From NCBI RefSeq assembly GCF_001984195.1, contig NZ_MTQN01000012.1, positions 744,001 to 808,000 of the forward strand: a DNA stretch of 64,000 nt, read 5' to 3'. Both the position numbers and the translations under genes were made by a program. Origin of the DNA: Kribbella sp. ALI-6-A (lineage in GTDB: Bacteria; Actinomycetota; Actinomycetes; Propionibacteriales; Kribbellaceae). Below are positions 39,469 to 48,962 of this stretch, in pieces. The first letter of the stretch is position 1, and the number at the start of each line of letters is the position of its first letter. The notes beneath the pieces are model-generated. The model saw only the letters and a list, made by a program, of their open reading frames with translations. It was not told where the DNA came from and ran no database searches.

Positions 39469-40212
39469 TCAGACCTCCTTGGCCGGTTGCACGACGACCC
39501 GGGTCAGATTGACGTTCCGCGGCCTGGAGACGACGAAGGCCAGCACCTCCGCCACCTCCTCCGCGCTGATCGCCGGAAGCGCGGCAGCCAGCTCCGCGGC
39601 CGGCCCCTGAAGCTCGGCCGGGAAGGGTTCCATCAGCTCGGTCCCGCCCGTCATGCCCGGCTCCAGGTTCGTGATCCGGATCCCCCGCGTCGCCAGCTCG
39701 AACCGCAGCGCACGGGTGAAGTAGCTCACCGCCGACTTCGTCGCGCCGTACGTCGCCATGCCGTCCATGAACCGGTCGGCTGCCACCGACGAGACGTTCA
39801 CCAGGTCGGTCGTCCGGGTCTCGGCCGAGCGCAGCAGGTCAGGCAGGAAGGCGTGCACCGCGTTCAGTACGCCGTTCACGTTCACGTCGACCAACTGCCG
39901 CCACTCCGGGACCGGGTAGGCGCCGAAGGGCGCGAGCTGCATCAGGCCGGCGTTGTTCACCAGCAGGTCGACCGGCCCCAGCTGCTCTCGCACGGTCGCG
40001 GCCGCCCGCGCCATCGAGTGCTCATCGGTGACATCGGCCGGTACGGCGAGCGCCGTACCGCCTGACTCGACGATTTGGGCGGCGAGCTTCTGCAGCCGGT
40101 CCTGGCGGCGCGCGAGCAGCGCGACCGCGGCGCCTTCGGAGGCGAGCCGGACGGCGATGGCGGCGCCGATCCCGCTGCCGGCGCCGGTGATGACTGCTGT
40201 ACGAGTTGTCAT
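39469..40212 (-). CDS. short-chain dehydrogenase (247 aa)
   Basis: Classical SDR: TGAGSGIG at residues 9-16, NNAG, SVAAD with catalytic Ser, and YGATK. It is of the broad oxidoreductase group; substrate unknown. ATG 40212 is divergent from an XRE/MmyB-like regulator across 102 bp, an arrangement in which such regulators usually control the neighbouring SDR. Confidence 0.92.
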   Translation of the reverse strand: MTTRTAVITGAGSGIGAAIAVRLASEGAAVALLARRQDRLQKLAAQIVESGGTALAVPADVTDEHSMARAAATVREQLGPVDLLVNNAGLMQLAPFGAYPVPEWRQLVDVNVNGVLNAVHAFLPDLLRSAETRTTDLVNVSSVAADRFMDGMATYGATKSAVSYFTRALRFELATRGIRITNLEPGMTGGTELMEPFPAELQGPAAELAAALPAISAEEVAEVLAFVVSRPRNVNLTRVVVQPAKEV

Positions 40213-40301
40213 GCATCCACCGTCGGCCCGTCTTGCCGGCCGGACCAGATCCGAGTGAACCGTGGGTCCGGCAGTACCACCCAGTCGTCGAACCGGTCGG
40301 G

Positions 40302-40307
40302 GATACT
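40302..40307 (+). promoter_or_regulatory. candidate -10 of the MmyB-like regulator
   Basis: GATACT, 7 nt before the GTG at 40315; a weak match that would give a leaderless message. Confidence 0.3.
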
Positions 40308-40314
40308 GGGGAAC

Positions 40315-41151
40315 GTGACGGTTCGCCCTCAGCTCGGTGAGTTCCTCCGCAGCCGGAGGTCGCGCGTCCGGCCGTGCGACGTCGGGCTGCCCATGGGCAG
40401 CGACCGTCGCGTGGCCGGCCTGCGGCGCGAGGAGGTCGCCCTCCTGGCCAATGTGAGCGTGGACTACTACGTCCGCCTGGAGCAGGACCGCGCGCCGAAC
40501 CCGTCCGCCGCCGTCCTCGACTCCCTGTCGTCCGCACTCAAGCTGACCGAGGCCGAGCACGCGCACCTGCGTCTCCTGGCCGCCCCACCGGCGAAGCAGC
40601 GCCCGGAACCGGCCGTCGTCCGGCCCACCGTGGTCGCGATGATCACCGGCCTCACCGAGACACCGGCCATCGTGCTGGACCGGCTGAGCAACGTGATCGC
40701 CTGGAACGCCGCCGCGGCCGCGCTGCTCACCGACTTCGGCGCCCTCTCACCGGCCGAGCGCAACCTGACCAGGCTCTACTTCCTCGACCCCGCGGCACGG
40801 GAGCTCTACCTGGACTGGAAGACCGTCGCCAAGGACGTGGTCGGCCACCTGCGCCGGACCTCCGCCGAGTACGCCGACGACCCCGAGCTCGGCGCACTCG
40901 TCGAGGAGCTCAGCACCCGCTGTCCCGAATTCGCGACCTGGTGGCAGGGCCACGACGTCAGCATCAGCGCGCACTGCCCGAAGCGCCTCGACCACCCGGT
41001 CGCCGGTCGTCTGGATCTCGACCTCGAGGTGCTCGAGCTGCCCGGCGACCACGGCCAGCACCTGATGACCTACACGCCCTCCGACGGCAGCACCCGCGTC
41101 CGGCTGCAGGCGCTGATCAGGAGTCACACCCGAGAGGCGTGGTCCGCGTAG
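40315..41151 (+). CDS. XRE-family regulator with MmyB-like ligand domain
   Basis: 278 aa. An N-terminal helix-turn-helix (LGEFLRSRRSRVRP...GLRREEVALLANVSVDYYVR, about residues 7-65) is joined to the MmyB-type ligand-binding domain (about 105-270; AIVLDRLSNVIAWNAAAAAL, RLYFLDPAARELYLDW), which binds a fatty-acid-like ligand in related structures. The GTG start is directly followed by the family's TVRPQLGEFLR. Likely controls the divergent SDR. Confidence 0.9.
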   Translation: MTVRPQLGEFLRSRRSRVRPCDVGLPMGSDRRVAGLRREEVALLANVSVDYYVRLEQDRAPNPSAAVLDSLSSALKLTEAEHAHLRLLAAPPAKQRPEPAVVRPTVVAMITGLTETPAIVLDRLSNVIAWNAAAAALLTDFGALSPAERNLTRLYFLDPAARELYLDWKTVAKDVVGHLRRTSAEYADDPELGALVEELSTRCPEFATWWQGHDVSISAHCPKRLDHPVAGRLDLDLEVLELPGDHGQHLMTYTPSDGSTRVRLQALIRSHTREAWSA

Positions 41152-41218
41152 CCGGGACCGGAGCCCGAAGTATTCCCCGTGATCTGCACGGATGGTGACC
41201 ACTCGGGTGAGATGTGTG

Positions 41219-41248
41219 CTGACAGCGGTGTCAGGTTCTGCATAAGGT
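41219..41248 (+). promoter_or_regulatory. promoter and operator of the secreted peptidase gene
   Basis: -35 CTGACA (41219-41224), 18-bp spacer, -10 TAAGGT (41243-41248). The -35 is the left arm of a palindrome CTGACA-GCGG-TGTCAG (to 41234), so a regulator bound there would cover the -35. Confidence 0.5.
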
Positions 41249-41321
41249 GCGTTCACCACAACGGCCCTGTCGAGGGAGGGCCGAGGTGCTCCACTCACCG
41301 CCCACAGGGGAGCAGAACCGC

Positions 41322-43262
41322 ATGCGCAGATCTCGATCGAGCACGGCCTTTCGCACTTCGGTGGCCTTGCTCGCCACCGCGGCACTGGCGCCGATCGCGT
41401 CGCTGACCGCGACCGCCGGCCCACCGAGCAAGCCGTTCGTGCAGGGAACCCGGACCGTCGCCGCCTACGACTACGACAACGCGATCCACGAACGCGTCGA
41501 GGTCGAGGTGCCCGGCGTCGACGGGGACGCGAACGGCGTCAAGGACCGGGTCACCGTCGACATCGTCCGGCCCGGCGAGGCCGCCCAGGCCGGGATCGAC
41601 ATCCCGGTGATCATCCAGGCGTCGCCGTACTACGCGGGTGACCCGAAGAACTACTTCGACGCCGACGGCACCCGGCAGGTGTACGGGAGCTGGCTGGACA
41701 ACTACTTCGTGCCCCGCGGGTACGCCGTGGCCTTCGTCGACATGCCGGGCACGTTCCGCTCGACCGGCTGCAGCGACGTCGGCGCGGATCTGGAGGTGCT
41801 CGGCACGAAGGCCGTGATCGACTGGCTGAACAACCGCGTCCCCGGCCACACCCCGGCCGGCGCGAAGGCGAAGGCCGACTGGTCGACCGGAAAGGCCGGC
41901 ATGATCGGCGTCTCCTGGAACGGCACGATCGCCAACTCGGTCGCCAGCACCGGCGTACGGGGGCTGCAGACCATCGTGCCGATCGCGGCGATCTCGTCCT
42001 GGTACGACTACACCCGTGGCTTCGGCGTGCCGTTCTACGACGAGTACATGGGCTTCCTGCACGACTACGTGAGCAACGACGCCTCGCCGCGCTGTGAGGA
42101 GCTCACCAACATCATCGAGCAGGACTCCGACACCCGCACCGGCTCGTACAGCAAGTGGTGGGACCCGCGGAACTACCGGCTCGACGCGAGCAACGTGAAG
42201 GCCAGCGTGTACGTCGTGCACGGCCTCGGCGACGAGAACGTGAAGACCCGGCACTTCGGCGAGTGGTGGGACGAACTGGCCAAGCGCGGTGTGCCGCGCA
42301 AGATCTTCCTGCACCAGGGTGTGCACCTGGACGGCTTCAGCTTCCGCGACGAGTGGGTGAACAAGCTGCACCCGTGGTTCGACTACTGGCTGCAGGGCCT
42401 GCAGAACGACGTGATGAAGACCCCGCAGGCGACCGTGCAGCGCGAGGACGGTTCGTTCGTCGACGAGCCGCGCTGGCCGGCGACCGGCGTACGGAACACC
42501 AAGCTCAGCCTCAGCAAGCCGCTGGACTCCAAGACCGGCGGGCTGTCGATCGCGGCCGCGTCGTCGGACCCGGTCAGCTTCACCGGAACCAGCCAGCCGT
42601 CGGCCGACACCGTCGTACTGGATCCGACCGCGCAGCGGACCGACCGGGCGGTGTTCCTCAGCAACGACCTGGAGCAGTCGGTGCGGATGTCCGGCACCGG
42701 CAAGGTCACGGTCCGCGTGAAGGTCGACAAGGCCGCGGCGGGGATCAAGGCCCGGCTGGTCGACTACGGTACGGCGACCCGCTACCGCGACGTCACCAAC
42801 GTGCCGAACACCAGCGTCTGCTGGGGTGACGGCAACACGCTCGACACCGGGTGCTACGCCAAGACCCAGATCAACACGGCCGTCTCGGACGCGTCGATCG
42901 CGGTCCGCACGCTGGCCGACATCGGCCACTACAAGTCGCTGAACCGCAAGGAGTCCCTGCAGTCCGGCAAGTGGTACGACCTGACCTTCGAGCTGAACGC
43001 CGACGACGTCGTCTTCACCGCCGGCCACCGCCTCGGCCTGGTGCTGACCGTCGAGCCCGACAACCCGTCGATCCCGTTCACCGGCGCGACCGTCACGCTC
43101 GACCCGACCCGGTCGTCCCTCACCCTCCCGCTGACCAGCGCCCCCGACCTCGCGACCACGGACACCCCGCGGTCCCGGATCGCGGCGAACTCCCTGGCCC
43201 AGCCCGAACCCTCCAACGACCCCGTCGAACTGATGCGTCAGTTCGTCGAGGCCAGCCGCTGA
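41322..43262 (+). CDS. secreted S15/CocE-type X-Pro dipeptidyl-peptidase-like hydrolase
   Basis: 646 aa. A Sec signal peptide (RRSRSSTAFRTSVALLATAA, cleavage near residue 31) is followed by an alpha/beta hydrolase with Ser198 (GVSWNG), Asp304 (GLGDEN) and His331 or His335 (HQGVHLDG), then a C-terminal jelly-roll (about 360-640) as in CocE/PepX proteins. It probably cleaves peptides or esters outside the cell. Start from ATG 41322 with GGGGAG upstream. A palindrome overlaps its -35. Confidence 0.9.
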   Translation: MRRSRSSTAFRTSVALLATAALAPIASLTATAGPPSKPFVQGTRTVAAYDYDNAIHERVEVEVPGVDGDANGVKDRVTVDIVRPGEAAQAGIDIPVIIQASPYYAGDPKNYFDADGTRQVYGSWLDNYFVPRGYAVAFVDMPGTFRSTGCSDVGADLEVLGTKAVIDWLNNRVPGHTPAGAKAKADWSTGKAGMIGVSWNGTIANSVASTGVRGLQTIVPIAAISSWYDYTRGFGVPFYDEYMGFLHDYVSNDASPRCEELTNIIEQDSDTRTGSYSKWWDPRNYRLDASNVKASVYVVHGLGDENVKTRHFGEWWDELAKRGVPRKIFLHQGVHLDGFSFRDEWVNKLHPWFDYWLQGLQNDVMKTPQATVQREDGSFVDEPRWPATGVRNTKLSLSKPLDSKTGGLSIAAASSDPVSFTGTSQPSADTVVLDPTAQRTDRAVFLSNDLEQSVRMSGTGKVTVRVKVDKAAAGIKARLVDYGTATRYRDVTNVPNTSVCWGDGNTLDTGCYAKTQINTAVSDASIAVRTLADIGHYKSLNRKESLQSGKWYDLTFELNADDVVFTAGHRLGLVLTVEPDNPSIPFTGATVTLDPTRSSLTLPLTSAPDLATTDTPRSRIAANSLAQPEPSNDPVELMRQFVEASR

Positions 43263-43273
43263 CCTGAAACGAC

Positions 43274-43308
43274 CAGAACCCCGGATCCAGCACGGATCCG
43301 GGGTTCTG
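43274..43308. terminator. strong bidirectional terminator
   Basis: A 15-bp perfect stem (CAGAACCCCGGATCC with GGATCCGGGGTTCTG), 5-nt loop AGCAC, between the convergent S15 and S1 peptidase genes. Confidence 0.85.
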
Positions 43309-43332
43309 CTCATCCAGCCGTACGCCTGCGGA

Positions 43333-44514
43333 CTAGAGCGTGATCGACCAGGAGTTGAGATAGCCGGTGTCGGCGGAGGCGACGTCCTGGACCCGGAGGC
43401 GCCAGGTGCCGTTGCGCACCTCGTTGGTGACGTTCGCGGTGTACGTCGTGTTGATGTTGTCGCCCGAGTCGCTGCCCGAGTTCTTCAGCCGGTACGACGA
43501 ACCGTCGGGAGCGAGCAGGTCGATGACCAGATCACCGCGGTAGGTGTGCACGATGTTGACCGCGACCCGCGCCGACGACGTGCTGCCGGTGCAGCCGGTC
43601 GCCGTGACCGAACTGGTGACGGCCGCACCCCGGTCGGGGATGGCCACGTCGGTGTTGTTGGTGAACGGTCCACAGGCCGGGCCGGTCCCTCCCCCGAGGT
43701 TCGCGGCCGCGGCGGCGATGGCCGACGCGAACGTGCTCACCTGGGTGTAGACGCCGGGCGCACTCGGCCGGGCACAACCGTCGCCGTGGCTGACGATGCC
43801 GACCTGGATCCACGCGTTCGCGTTGTCCCGCCGGAACATCGGTCCGCCGGAGTCACCCTGGCAGGTGTCGACGCCACCGGTCCCCATCTGCCCGGCGCAC
43901 AACTCGGCCGCGAAGATCAGGTTGCTGTAGTACGGACCGGCGTTCCGGCACGTCACGTCGTCGACGTACGGGACCTGCGCCTTGAGCAAGTACCGCTGCT
44001 GCGCGCCACCCTCGGTCGCCGCACCCCAGCCGGCCACCGTGAACGTGCCGGTGTCGTACGCCGTAGTGGTGGTGATCGGCAACGTCGGTACGCCGGCGAT
44101 CGGGCTGGCCAGCTTGATCAGCGCCCAGTCGCCACCGGTGCTGGTGCCGTAGGTGGGCGAGCGGTGCACGTACGTCGAGCGCACCTTGGTCGCCGACGTG
44201 TCCTGCAGGTCGACCACGCCGACCGTGGCGGTGATCGAGGTGTTGTTGCCGGTGGAACCCACGCAGTGCGCGGCGGTCAGCACGAGCTGATTGGTGTACA
44301 TCGAACCACCACATCCCATGGACAGCCTCACCATCCACGGAAACTCCCCTTGCAACGCGCGGGTTCCACCGACGACTCGGGGCTCGGGCTCACCTTGGGC
44401 GGAGGTGGAGCCGGCGCTCGCCGAGTGGGCGGGCACGATGACCAGGGCGGCGGTCATCGCGCACAGAGCGGCGGACTTGAACAGCGTTTTCAACGACTGG
44501 CGATTCAGAAGCAT
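43333..44514 (-). CDS. secreted trypsin-like serine protease with P domain
   Basis: 393 aa. Signal peptide (about 1-33), short propeptide ending at RVVGG (typical activation site), S1A protease with His83 (TAAHC), Asp in GGDWALIKL and Ser222 (CQGDSGGP), paired cysteines, and a C-terminal proprotein-convertase P domain (about 290-393; HTYRGDLVIDLLAPDGSSY). Asp in DTCQGD at the base of the pocket predicts trypsin-like cleavage after Arg/Lys. ATG 44514 has GGAGG at 9 nt. Confidence 0.95.
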   Translation of the reverse strand: MLLNRQSLKTLFKSAALCAMTAALVIVPAHSASAGSTSAQGEPEPRVVGGTRALQGEFPWMVRLSMGCGGSMYTNQLVLTAAHCVGSTGNNTSITATVGVVDLQDTSATKVRSTYVHRSPTYGTSTGGDWALIKLASPIAGVPTLPITTTTAYDTGTFTVAGWGAATEGGAQQRYLLKAQVPYVDDVTCRNAGPYYSNLIFAAELCAGQMGTGGVDTCQGDSGGPMFRRDNANAWIQVGIVSHGDGCARPSAPGVYTQVSTFASAIAAAAANLGGGTGPACGPFTNNTDVAIPDRGAAVTSSVTATGCTGSTSSARVAVNIVHTYRGDLVIDLLAPDGSSYRLKNSGSDSGDNINTTYTANVTNEVRNGTWRLRVQDVASADTGYLNSWSITL

Positions 44515-44911
44515 GGGCGGTGCCTCCTCGAAAACTGCCTCGGTTGCACAGTTTGTACACCCTTCGGCACAGCCGGTGATGGCACGGGAGTGCGAGGGCA
44601 CCGATGCGCCGGGATCGAGACCCAACCGAAACGGGTGGCGCTGCCTCGGCCACGAACTCGGGCCAGAATTGGAACAGCAGCCCGGCGGCGCTCAGGTGGT
44701 CCGTCGCCGGGCTGCTGGACCTCAATTCTCGCTCACACATGCGCGGAAACGGTGGCCAGATGGTGACACGGCACAATAATGCTGACAGGACAACAATCAT
44801 CGCTGACCGCAGTGACCGCAGCACGGACAGCACGATCCGGCCGGCGCGGATGGTTCTACCCTGGTCTGGCGGTTGCCCATGGTGACCGCGCACGGGAGGG
44901 AGGGGACGGCG
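44515..44911. other. 397-bp divergent intergenic region
   Basis: No gene seen. It should carry the protease promoter on the minus strand (a CAAACT-type -10 near 44548) and the regulator promoter on the plus strand (TACCCT near 44856). A 9-bp tandem TGACCGCAG (44804-44821) is the only repeat noted. Confidence 0.4.
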
Positions 44912-45904
44912 ATGGGCTCGACCGATACGGAGCGTGCCGAGCACCTGCGGGTGCTCGGGCTCAACGACGACCAGATCCTGATCTACCAGCACCTGCTCCG
45001 GGCTGGACCGTCGTCGGTCAGCGAGCTGGACGCGGTGGTCGCCGGTCGCGAGGCCGGAATCGAGGACACGCTCGGCGGCCTGGTCCAGGCCGGGCTGGCC
45101 CGCCGGTCCGGGTCGGACCACTCGCGGTTCCTGCCGGTGCCTCCCGACGCCGGGCTGGAGGCGCTCACGCTGCGCCGGGAGTCCGAGCTGAAGCAGGCGC
45201 GGATCGAGGTGCTCAACGCCTACGACGAGTTCCGCCGGACCGTGCACAACGAGTCGACCACGCACCTGATCGAGGTGGTCACCGGGACGGCGATCGTCGA
45301 GCGGATCAACCAGATCAAGGGCAGCGCGCAACGCGAGATCCTGGCGATCGACTCCCCGCCGTACTACCTGGGCGCGGGACCGAACCAGATGGAGATCGAG
45401 CAGCTCAACCGCGGCGTCGCCTACCGGGTGGTCTACTCGCCGGAGTCGGTCGAGGTGCCCGGCTATCTGACCGAGAACATCCTGCCCTGCGTGGAAGCCG
45501 GTGAGCAGGCTCGCGTGCTGCCCGACGTCCCGGCCAAGCTGACGATCATCGACGGCTCGATCGCGTTCGTGTCGATGTCGGTGCGCGACACCGACGTGAA
45601 CCGGTCCCTGCTGATCATCCGGCCGAGCAGCTTGCTGACGGCACTGATCGGCATGTTCGAGCTCTGCTGGCGCAACGCCCTGCCGCTGCACGCGTCCGTC
45701 GGCGCGGAGGACGACCGGCTCGAACCGATCGAACGGCGGTTGCTCGCGCTGCTGGCGACGGGGGCTGCGGACGACACGATCGCCCGGACGTTGGGCATCA
45801 GCCGGCGTACGTTCTTCCGGTACTTGGAGCGGTTGATGAACCGCACCGGCGCAAGCACGCGCTTCCAGCTGGCCTTGCACGCGGCCCGCGAGAACTGGCT
45901 GTAG
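44912..45904 (+). CDS. TrmB-like/LuxR-type transcriptional regulator
   Basis: 330 aa. An N-terminal winged helix of TrmB type (LGLNDDQILIYQHLLRAGPS), a middle phospholipase-D-like effector region (about 110-250), and a C-terminal LuxR-like helix-turn-helix (LLATGAADDTIARTLGISRR, then TFFRYLERLMNRTGA). This architecture is common in actinobacteria near secreted enzymes and may control the divergent protease. ATG 44912 is preceded by GGGAGGGAGGGG. Confidence 0.87.
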   Translation: MGSTDTERAEHLRVLGLNDDQILIYQHLLRAGPSSVSELDAVVAGREAGIEDTLGGLVQAGLARRSGSDHSRFLPVPPDAGLEALTLRRESELKQARIEVLNAYDEFRRTVHNESTTHLIEVVTGTAIVERINQIKGSAQREILAIDSPPYYLGAGPNQMEIEQLNRGVAYRVVYSPESVEVPGYLTENILPCVEAGEQARVLPDVPAKLTIIDGSIAFVSMSVRDTDVNRSLLIIRPSSLLTALIGMFELCWRNALPLHASVGAEDDRLEPIERRLLALLATGAADDTIARTLGISRRTFFRYLERLMNRTGASTRFQLALHAARENWL

Positions 45905-45914
45905 GTCGCGAGGT

Positions 45915-46376
45915 CTAGGTGGACATCCGGTAGACGACGAAGCCGGTGTCCACCGCGACCTTGTCGTACAGGAGCCGGGCGGCGCGATTGGTCTCATGAG
46001 TGTGCCAGTACAGGCCTTCCGCGCCCGCCTCGGCCGCACGCTCCCGCACCGCGTAGATCAGCGCCCGCCCGACCCCGCGCCCCCGAGCATCCTCGGTGGT
46101 GAACAGGTCCTGCAGGTAGCAGGTCGGTGCGAGCTGGATGGTGTTGCGGTGGAACAGGTAGTGCGCCAGGCCGAGCAGGCCGCGCTCGCTGTCCGCGACG
46201 AGACCATGCACCGGCTCTGCCGGATCGAAGAACCGCGACCAGGTCGCGGCGGTGTTCTGCTCCGGCAGGGCCGTGGCGCCGGCCCTGCCGTAGAAGGCGT
46301 TGTAGCCGTCCCACAAGGGCCGCCAAGCGGTCAGGTCGGCCGGTTCGACCGGCCGGATCACGACCGGCTCGCTCAA
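45915..46376 (-). CDS. GNAT acetyltransferase (153 aa)
   Basis: The acetyl-CoA-binding loop is in DLFTTEDARGRGVGRALIYA (Q/RxxGxG/A), with a final HTHETNRAARLLYDKV block. Acceptor unknown. The TTG start overlaps the asd stop as TTGA, so it is translationally coupled to the ask-asd operon. It may act on an amino acid or be a passenger gene. Confidence 0.88.
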   Translation of the reverse strand: MSEPVVIRPVEPADLTAWRPLWDGYNAFYGRAGATALPEQNTAATWSRFFDPAEPVHGLVADSERGLLGLAHYLFHRNTIQLAPTCYLQDLFTTEDARGRGVGRALIYAVRERAAEAGAEGLYWHTHETNRAARLLYDKVAVDTGFVVYRMST

Positions 46377-47470
46377 GCGGCGAACTCCTTGGCGACGACC
46401 TCGGCAATCTGCGCGGTGTTCAGCGCGGCGCCCTTGCGCAGGTTGTCGCCGCAGACGAACAGTTCCAGCGCCTGCGGGTCGTCCAGCGACTTGCGGAGCC
46501 GGCCGACCCAGGTCGGATCGGTGCCGACCACATCGGCCGGGGTCGGGAACTCGCCCTCGGCCGGGTTGTCGAACAGGATCACGCCCGGCGCGTCCCGCAG
46601 CACCTCGCGCGCCTCGTCGACGTCCACCTCACGAGCGAACCGCGCGTGCACCGACAGCGAGTGCGTGGTGATCACCGGCACCCGGACACAGGTCGCGGAC
46701 ACCTTCAGATCGGGCAGGTTGAGGATCTTGCGCGACTCGTTGCGGACCTTCAGCTCCTCGGACGACCAGCCGTCCTCCTTGAGCGAACCGGCCCACGGCA
46801 CGACGTTCATCACCAGCGGCGCCGGGAACGGGCCGAGCGCGTTGCCGATCACCCGGCGTACGTCGCCGGGCGTCGTACCGAGTTCGCGATTGCCGGCCAC
46901 CTTCATCAGCTGGTCGTACAGCGCGTCGATGCCTTCCTGGCCAGCGCCCGAGGCCGCCTGGTACGACGCGACGACCAGCTGCTCCAGCTCGTAGCGGTGG
47001 TGCAGCGCGCCCATCGCGACGATCATCGACAGCGTCGTGCAGTTCGGGTTGGAGATGATGCCCTTCGGGCGGTTGCGGGCCGCCTCGGCGTTCACCTCCG
47101 GCACCACCAGCGGGACGTCGGGGTCCATCCGGAACGCGCCGGAGTTGTCCACCACGACCGCGCCCTTGGCGGCCGCGATCGGCGCCCACTGCGCGGAGAT
47201 CTCGTCCGGGACGTCGAACATCGCCACGTCGATGCCGTCGAAGGCGGCCTCGGAGATCGCGACCACCTCGACCTCCTCGCCACGGACCTTGAGCCGCTTG
47301 CCCGCGGAACGCTCGGACGCGATCAGCCGGATCTCACCCCAGACGTTCTGCCGGGTGGAGAGCAGGGTGAGCATCACCGTGCCGACGGCGCCGGTCGCCC
47401 CGACCACCGCCAGCGTGGGCAGGCCCGCCCGCTCGTCGATCGTGCCGTCCGCAGCGTTCACCGGGGTCAC
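46373..47470 (-). CDS. asd: aspartate-semialdehyde dehydrogenase
   Basis: 365 aa, NADPH-dependent, second step from aspartate to Lys, Met, Thr and diaminopimelate. The nucleotide loop VVGATGAVGTVM (residues 22-33), catalytic Cys in SNPNCTT and His in THSLSVHARF are all present. A slightly long N-terminus precedes the fold. GTG overlaps the ask stop (GTGA). Same order as Rv3709c-Rv3708c. Confidence 0.97.
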   Translation of the reverse strand: MTPVNAADGTIDERAGLPTLAVVGATGAVGTVMLTLLSTRQNVWGEIRLIASERSAGKRLKVRGEEVEVVAISEAAFDGIDVAMFDVPDEISAQWAPIAAAKGAVVVDNSGAFRMDPDVPLVVPEVNAEAARNRPKGIISNPNCTTLSMIVAMGALHHRYELEQLVVASYQAASGAGQEGIDALYDQLMKVAGNRELGTTPGDVRRVIGNALGPFPAPLVMNVVPWAGSLKEDGWSSEELKVRNESRKILNLPDLKVSATCVRVPVITTHSLSVHARFAREVDVDEAREVLRDAPGVILFDNPAEGEFPTPADVVGTDPTWVGRLRKSLDDPQALELFVCGDNLRKGAALNTAQIAEVVAKEFAA

Positions 47471-47988
47471 CGTCCTGTTCCTCCGTAGACGACGGCCTGG
47501 GTGTGCTCGTCGTCAAGGTCGAATGCGGTGTGCGCCGCGGTCACGGCGACGTCCACCAGGTTCTCGTCCACGACCACCGAGATCCGGATCTCCGAGGTGG
47601 AGATCATCTCGATGTTCACGCCGGCGTCGGCGAGCGCGGAGAAGAATTTCGCGGACACGCCCGGGTGCGAGCGCATTCCGACACCGACCACCGAGACCTT
47701 GCCGATCTGGTCGTCGTACAGCAACTGCTCGTAGCCCACCGCGTCCTTCATCCGGGCCAGGGCCGACATCGCCCGGGCGCCGTCGACGCGGGGCAGCGTG
47801 AAGGAGATGTCGGTGCGGTTGGTCGCCACCGCCGACACGTTCTGCACGATCATGTCGATGTTGGTCTCGGCACCGGCCACCGTCTCGAAGATCCGGGCCG
47901 CCTCACCGGGCTTGTCGGGTACGCCGACCACGGTGATCTTGGCCTCGTTGCGGTCCTGGACCACGCCGGAGATGATCGCCTGTTCCAT
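47467..47988 (-). other. possible internal start: aspartokinase beta subunit (173 aa)
   Basis: ATG at codon 250 (MEQAIISGVVQDRNEAKITV) starts the ACT-domain half, with GAAGGA about 11 nt upstream. In C. glutamicum an overlapping in-frame gene begins at the equivalent codon and gives an alpha2beta2 enzyme. Confidence 0.5.
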
Positions 47989-48735
47989 CTGATTCAGTTC
48001 CTTCGCATCGACGACCCAGGTGCCTTCCTTCTGGGAGAAGGAGGAGCGCACGTGGACGGGGACGTTGTAGCGCCGCGCGTACTCCACGCAACGCAGGTGC
48101 AGGACCTTGGCGCCACAGGCGGCCATCTCGAGCATCTCCTCGTAGGAGATCTTCGGGATCTGCTGGGCGGCCGGCACGATCCGCGGGTCCGCGGTGAAGA
48201 TGCCGTCCACGTCGGTGTAGATCTCGCAGTAGTCCGCCTCGAGCGCGGCGGCCAGCGCCACCGCGGTGGTGTCGGAGGCACCGCGGCCCATCGTGGTGAC
48301 GTCCTTGGTGTCCTGGGCGACGCCCTGGAAGCCGGCCACGATCGCGACGTGGCCCTCGGCCAGCGCGTCCTCGATCCGGCTCGGCGTGATGTCGATGATC
48401 CGGGCGTTGCCGTGCGCCGAGGTGGTGATCACGCCGGCCTGCGAACCGGTGAACGACCGGGCCTCGTAGCCCAGGTTCGCGATCGCCATCGCCAGCAGGG
48501 CGGCCGAGATCCGCTCACCCGAGGTGAGCAGCATGTCGAGCTCGCGCGGTGGCGGCAGCGGAGAGACCTGCTGGGCCAGGTCCATCAGTTCGTCGGTGGT
48601 GTCGCCCATGGCGGAGATGACCACCACCACGTCGTTCCCGGCCTTCTTCGTCGCGACGATCCGTTGGGCCACACGCTTGATGCAATCGGCGTCAGCGACC
48701 GAAGAACCGCCGTACTTGTGCACGACGCGTCCCAC
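47467..48735 (-). CDS. ask: aspartokinase
   Basis: 422 aa, phosphorylates aspartate and is feedback-controlled. The kinase domain (about 1-245) has VHKYGGSSVADA and TSGERISAALLAMA; two ACT domains (about 265-420) bind Lys/Thr. GTG 48735 follows GAGGAG. An internal ATG at residue 250 (47988) could start a separate ACT-domain beta subunit, as in Corynebacterium LysC. A TAGAAT -10 lies 90 bp upstream. Confidence 0.97.
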   Translation of the reverse strand: MGRVVHKYGGSSVADADCIKRVAQRIVATKKAGNDVVVVISAMGDTTDELMDLAQQVSPLPPPRELDMLLTSGERISAALLAMAIANLGYEARSFTGSQAGVITTSAHGNARIIDITPSRIEDALAEGHVAIVAGFQGVAQDTKDVTTMGRGASDTTAVALAAALEADYCEIYTDVDGIFTADPRIVPAAQQIPKISYEEMLEMAACGAKVLHLRCVEYARRYNVPVHVRSSFSQKEGTWVVDAKELNQMEQAIISGVVQDRNEAKITVVGVPDKPGEAARIFETVAGAETNIDMIVQNVSAVATNRTDISFTLPRVDGARAMSALARMKDAVGYEQLLYDDQIGKVSVVGVGMRSHPGVSAKFFSALADAGVNIEMISTSEIRISVVVDENLVDVAVTAAHTAFDLDDEHTQAVVYGGTGR

Positions 48736-48824
48736 AGCTGTGTCTCCTCAAAGCTTGGTCCCCAGCGAGCAACACTGGTTGCGGTACGCCGTGCGGCGCT
48801 GCACCAGGCGTGTTCGTTCGCCTC

Positions 48825-48830
48825 ATTCTA
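48825..48830 (-). promoter_or_regulatory. -10 of the ask-asd operon
   Basis: TAGAAT on the minus strand, giving a leader of about 80 nt before ask. No good -35 is visible. Confidence 0.45.
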
Positions 48831-48962
48831 GCCGTGACCAAGTCGTTGTCTCCTGCCTGACCAGGACCTGGGCGACCCGTTCGGCGGCCGGCCGCGCCGC
48901 GCGCAGGAACACGGGTCCCGGCGGGCCGGCGCCGAAGACCTTCCGGGCGACCGGCCACTTGT

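Noticed and set aside
44804..44821. Tandem TGACCGCAG as operator of the protease or its regulator
   Set aside because: Only two 9-bp copies, not symmetrical and not placed clearly against a promoter; noted but too weak.
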